Source: Cucumis sativus (lineage: Eukaryota > Streptophyta > Magnoliopsida > Cucurbitales > Cucurbitaceae). From it: a stretch of 64,000 nt of DNA. The translations under genes and the position numbers were made by a program. The stretch is from NCBI RefSeq assembly GCF_000004075.3, contig NC_026661.2, positions 5,106,058 to 5,170,057 on the forward strand. Reading direction: 5' to 3'. Below the pieces are notes generated by a model. It was not told the origin of the DNA. It saw only the letters and a list, made by a program, of their open reading frames with translations, and ran no database searches. Of the stretch, positions 60,972-64,000 are shown one piece after another (the first letter of the stretch is position 1; each line of letters begins with the position of its first letter).

Positions 60972-62144
60972 TCAAGTCATCGGTTTTCCTCTTCCCCTCC
61001 CGTTTCCGTACGCTTCTTTGCAAACCGCATTCGGCTTCTGCGACGGAGCGCACAGCTGAGATGACTGTGGACATCCCTGCAGACAGTTATCCCCCAAGCT
61101 ACCGAAAACTGGATCTTCACCGCCTGAGAAGAATGCCGCCGGTGGCTTCCCGGTCAAGAAGTTCCCATCCAAGTATAATCTCTTCATTGTTTTCTTCTTA
61201 CTGAACTCTAATGGGATCACGCCACGTAACCGATTGTACCGTAGCGACAACGACGACAACGCCGGATAGGTGACGAAATTCACCGGCACGTTCCCTTCGA
61301 TTCTGTTGAACCCCAAATCGATGGCAACGAGATCGCTACCACCAGCGGTGGCAGGGGAGATCTCGATATGCGTTAAACTATTATTAGCGAGATTGATCTG
61401 TTGAAGAGAGGGAAGGAGGAAGAACCAAGACGGTAAGGTTCCGGCGAGGTAATTCTCACTTAGTTCGATAACTTCCAATTGAGTGGAGTCGGAGAAAGAC
61501 GATTTATCCAAATACCCAGAAAGGGAATTTCGTTTTAAGGCGAGTTCGAGTAAGTTAGGTGGGAGTTTAGGAAGAGAGCCGGTGAGTTGATTGAAGCTGA
61601 GATCGAGACGTCTTAAAAGAGAGAGAAAATGCAGAGATTTGGGGAGATTCCCAGTGAGGGAATTATGAGAAAAGTCCAAAGATTCAAGTGATTTGAGATT
61701 GGAAATAGAAGGGGGAATGGATCCAGAAAAGGAATTGGATCGGAGAGTGAGGATTTGGAGATTAGAAAGAGAGGAAATTGCAGAGGGGATGAAACCAGAG
61801 AAGGAATTATCAGAGAGATCAAGAACAGTTAAGTAAGTAAGTTTGGAGATAAGTGGAGAAAGAGTACCGGAGTAGCCAGCAGGGTCGAGGGTGAGTTGGG
61901 TGACACGAGTGGCAGCGGAGTTGCAGAGGAGGCCGCAAGAGAAGAAGGTGCGGCGAGGGAGGGCGCAGGGATCGGTGGAGAAATTCCAAGAAGCTAAACA
62001 GGACCAAGGGGGAATGGAGGAAGGTTTAATGGCGGATTTAAAGGCTTTGAGGGCGAAGACATCAGAAGGGGAGGTGAGAGATTGAACGGAGGAGGAAAGA
62101 GAGAGGAGGAGGAGGAGAGAAAGGAAGGAAGAAGGGAGAATCAT
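60972..62144 (-). CDS. Secreted leucine-rich-repeat protein (At3g17640-like, no kinase)
   Basis: Intronless gene for 390 residues. Residues 1-22 are a signal peptide. An N-terminal cap with paired Cys (about 49-74) precedes about ten plant-type LRRs of 23-24 residues (about 82-340), with motifs such as LDLSDNSFSGFIP and LDLSFNQLTGSLP. A Cys-containing C-terminal cap follows (CLQGCPQ..LC), ending in a basic tail with RGRGK. No transmembrane helix or kinase domain follows, so it is probably apoplastic or wall-bound, acting as a ligand-binding or co-receptor-like protein. The cap wording (ALPRRTFFSCG, TLDPAGYSGTLSPLIS) recalls Arabidopsis At3g17640. Ligand unknown. The 5' leader carries a (CA)n tract. 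Confidence 0.9.
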   Translation of the reverse strand: MILPSSFLSLLLLLSLSSSVQSLTSPSDVFALKAFKSAIKPSSIPPWSCLASWNFSTDPCALPRRTFFSCGLLCNSAATRVTQLTLDPAGYSGTLSPLISKLTYLTVLDLSDNSFSGFIPSAISSLSNLQILTLRSNSFSGSIPPSISNLKSLESLDFSHNSLTGNLPKSLHFLSLLRRLDLSFNQLTGSLPKLPPNLLELALKRNSLSGYLDKSSFSDSTQLEVIELSENYLAGTLPSWFFLLPSLQQINLANNSLTHIEISPATAGGSDLVAIDLGFNRIEGNVPVNFVTYPALSSLSLRYNRLRGVIPLEFSKKKTMKRLYLDGNFLTGKPPAAFFSGGEDPVFGSLGDNCLQGCPQSSQLCAPSQKPNAVCKEAYGNGRGRGKPMT

Positions 62145-62202
62145 GATTTATGGTGAAGAGAAGGGGTTTTGGGAGAGATTTTAATGGAAGAATGGATGGA
62201 AG

Positions 62203-62224
62203 GTGTGTGTGTGTGTGTGTGTGT
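62203..62224. repeat. (GT)n microsatellite in the LRR gene leader
   Basis: About eleven GT units (CA on the coding strand) lie about 60 bp upstream of the ATG at 62144, in the likely 5' UTR or core promoter. Confidence 0.8.
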
Positions 62225-64000
62225 TTGTGTTGAGATATTTTTTTAATTAGGCATTGGTATGTGTGTGTCGATGGATGGATCCGCAAAAGAAGTTGGGACT
62301 TCCACATAAACATTTCTACATCTTTTTCTTCTTCTTTAATAAAGACCTCAAACTAAAATTAAATAATTTAAACTATAAAGTTCGCTTCTCTTCTTACAAA
62401 CTTTTTAACATGTTTCCTTATTTTAATACTTAAATGCATTTCATCCTCATGCCAACCACATCAACCTAGCTATCAACTACAACAAACTCTTCTCTTTCCA
62501 CAGTCCATGATAGACTAATACATACCAATATCTTTTTTAAAAATGACAAGTATAGCAAATTCTATTGACAATCAAGTTTGTTGGTGTCGCTCTTGCTAGT
62601 TAATCTCGATTGGTGTCACTCAATGTTGAAGAAGAAGTTGGAGAAATGTACTGAAGAAAAAGATGTTATCGGAAAAGAAAATGCTAGAAGAAATGTATGA
62701 ACAACTTAAATTGATAAAAAATGATAATGTTGTAATTTCACGCCTCATGACATTATGAACTTTTAAAGAGATTTCATTTTTACCATTTATCATTGAAATT
62801 TATTTTTTTAAAAAAAAGAATAGACTTGACATCAAAATACAGAGTTAAATAGAAAGATTGAAAAACAAAAACTGATCCAAATTTTTTTATAATTAAACCA
62901 TGAAAGAGATGGCCATATGCACCATAAATAGTGAAGATCAAATCACTCTAATGTTATAGCAATGAAGTAAAGTACGAAAGCATCCATGAAAAAGGAGAAT
63001 GTCGGCAATGAACATATATAGGTTTAATATTTTTGGGATCAAATCAATATCACAAAGCAACCCAAAATAACTTTTGAAAGGTATTTGTGACTATGAGCAT
63101 TAATTGCACTCTTTACTCTTTCCAAGCCAAAAGACAATATATGATCAATGGGCCAATAAGTGTGTTTTTGAGACATTCATTTTGTTATTAGAGTCTAGAT
63201 TATGATAATCTATTCTAATAGTGTACAAATATCAAAACTAATTTGATTTTAAGAGTATTTGATTAGAGAATAGTCAATACACAAAGTAGTTCTATAGTCA
63301 ATACACAAAGGCCAAATGTTTCTTCCAATTGCATCCAATGTCATATGGCTCCCACACTAAGGGACAATTGGTCATAGTAAAAAATTCATATAGTAATGAT
63401 ATTAGTAGTAAAGCTGAATAAAATGTTTTCTTTTTTCTTTTAAAGAACCTTATAATTCATAAATATTGTTAAAATGGTATCTATGGAGTTTGTGAAGAAA
63501 GAATTGTAAACTTTTAACTTTCGTTTGTAATCGATATTTCAATACTTAAAATACATCTAAAAAGTTTTTTAATCTTTTAAGTTTATTTGTGGTAAGAGAT
63601 AGAATAGTGGGGAATAAAGAGTTATGAAGTCGGTTGTTTGACCCTCATGTTATGGAGAAGTGAAATGTAGCCCAGTTCATGTTTGCTTTTAGGATTATCA
63701 TAATAAAATCATGCTATTATATTTCTTTTCTCATATTCCTCCATCCTTTCGGTGTTTCTCATCCTCATCTCTCTTATATATCACTATTGGTTGTTCTTTC
63801 ATTTATCTCTCACTTTTTCAAATATAAATTATAATGATAATAGATTATAATAACTCATTCACTTTGGAAAGGCTCCAAATGCTCTAAAAAGTTGAGTTGA
63901 TAAAGACGTAAAATTGATGTTATGTGATTGAAGTGAAGAAGAAGAAGTCGTGCACTTGGCAATTTCTTATTTTATATTATATTCCTTTTTTGTATGTGAG
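62225..64000. other. A+T-rich intergenic sequence to the window end
   Basis: Upstream side of the LRR gene. No other gene, RNA or recognisable element is seen. Confidence 0.5.

Overview
This is a plant nuclear window. Genes have GT-AG introns and A+T-rich intergenic DNA, and they encode a chloroplast stress-enhanced LHC-like protein, plant-type UDP-glycosyltransferases with PSPG boxes and plant basic secretory proteins. Gene content and style suggest a dicot, probably a cucurbit; I infer this from family resemblance and no search was run.

Layout: (1) 1.4-4.7 kb, minus strand: a ten-exon organellar RNA pseudouridine synthase whose last exon is followed by a decayed partial copy of itself. (2) 5.9-27.9 kb: a UGT84-type glucosyltransferase array. 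Two near-identical intronless genes lie on the minus strand (5982-7475 and 14843-16333), followed by a truncated minus-strand relic (about 17339-17964). The array then flips to the plus strand with an intronless gene (20914-22332), a two-exon gene (25127-27384) and another relic (about 27600-27900). (3) 29.2-35.3 kb, minus strand: a nine-exon triacylglycerol lipase 2-like acid lipase and a two-exon endomembrane small heat-shock protein. (4) 39.2-48.8 kb, plus strand: five basic secretory protein (PR-17 type) units. Three are full length, one is an exon-2 orphan and one is a clear pseudogene. One full-length copy has lost the second histidine of HExxH. (5) 49.8-55.7 kb, plus strand: stress-enhanced protein 1 (SEP1) and an ARF small GTPase with an odd C terminus and an LTR-retroelement fossil in its third intron. 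(6) 61.0-62.1 kb, minus strand: an intronless secreted leucine-rich-repeat protein.

The two multicopy clusters are the accessory part. The UGT84 array would be expected to make glucose esters of small carboxylic acids (phenolic or similar). The secreted proteins belong to a defence-associated family. Both clusters show birth-and-death evolution: fresh copies, promoter divergence, lost start codons, frameshifts and orphan exons. The remaining genes (pseudouridine synthase, lipase, sHSP, SEP1, ARF, LRR protein) look like ordinary single loci. I joined exons by hand from splice sites, reading phase and family resemblance. I found no CRISPR, no operon structure and no convincing intact tRNA or rRNA gene.
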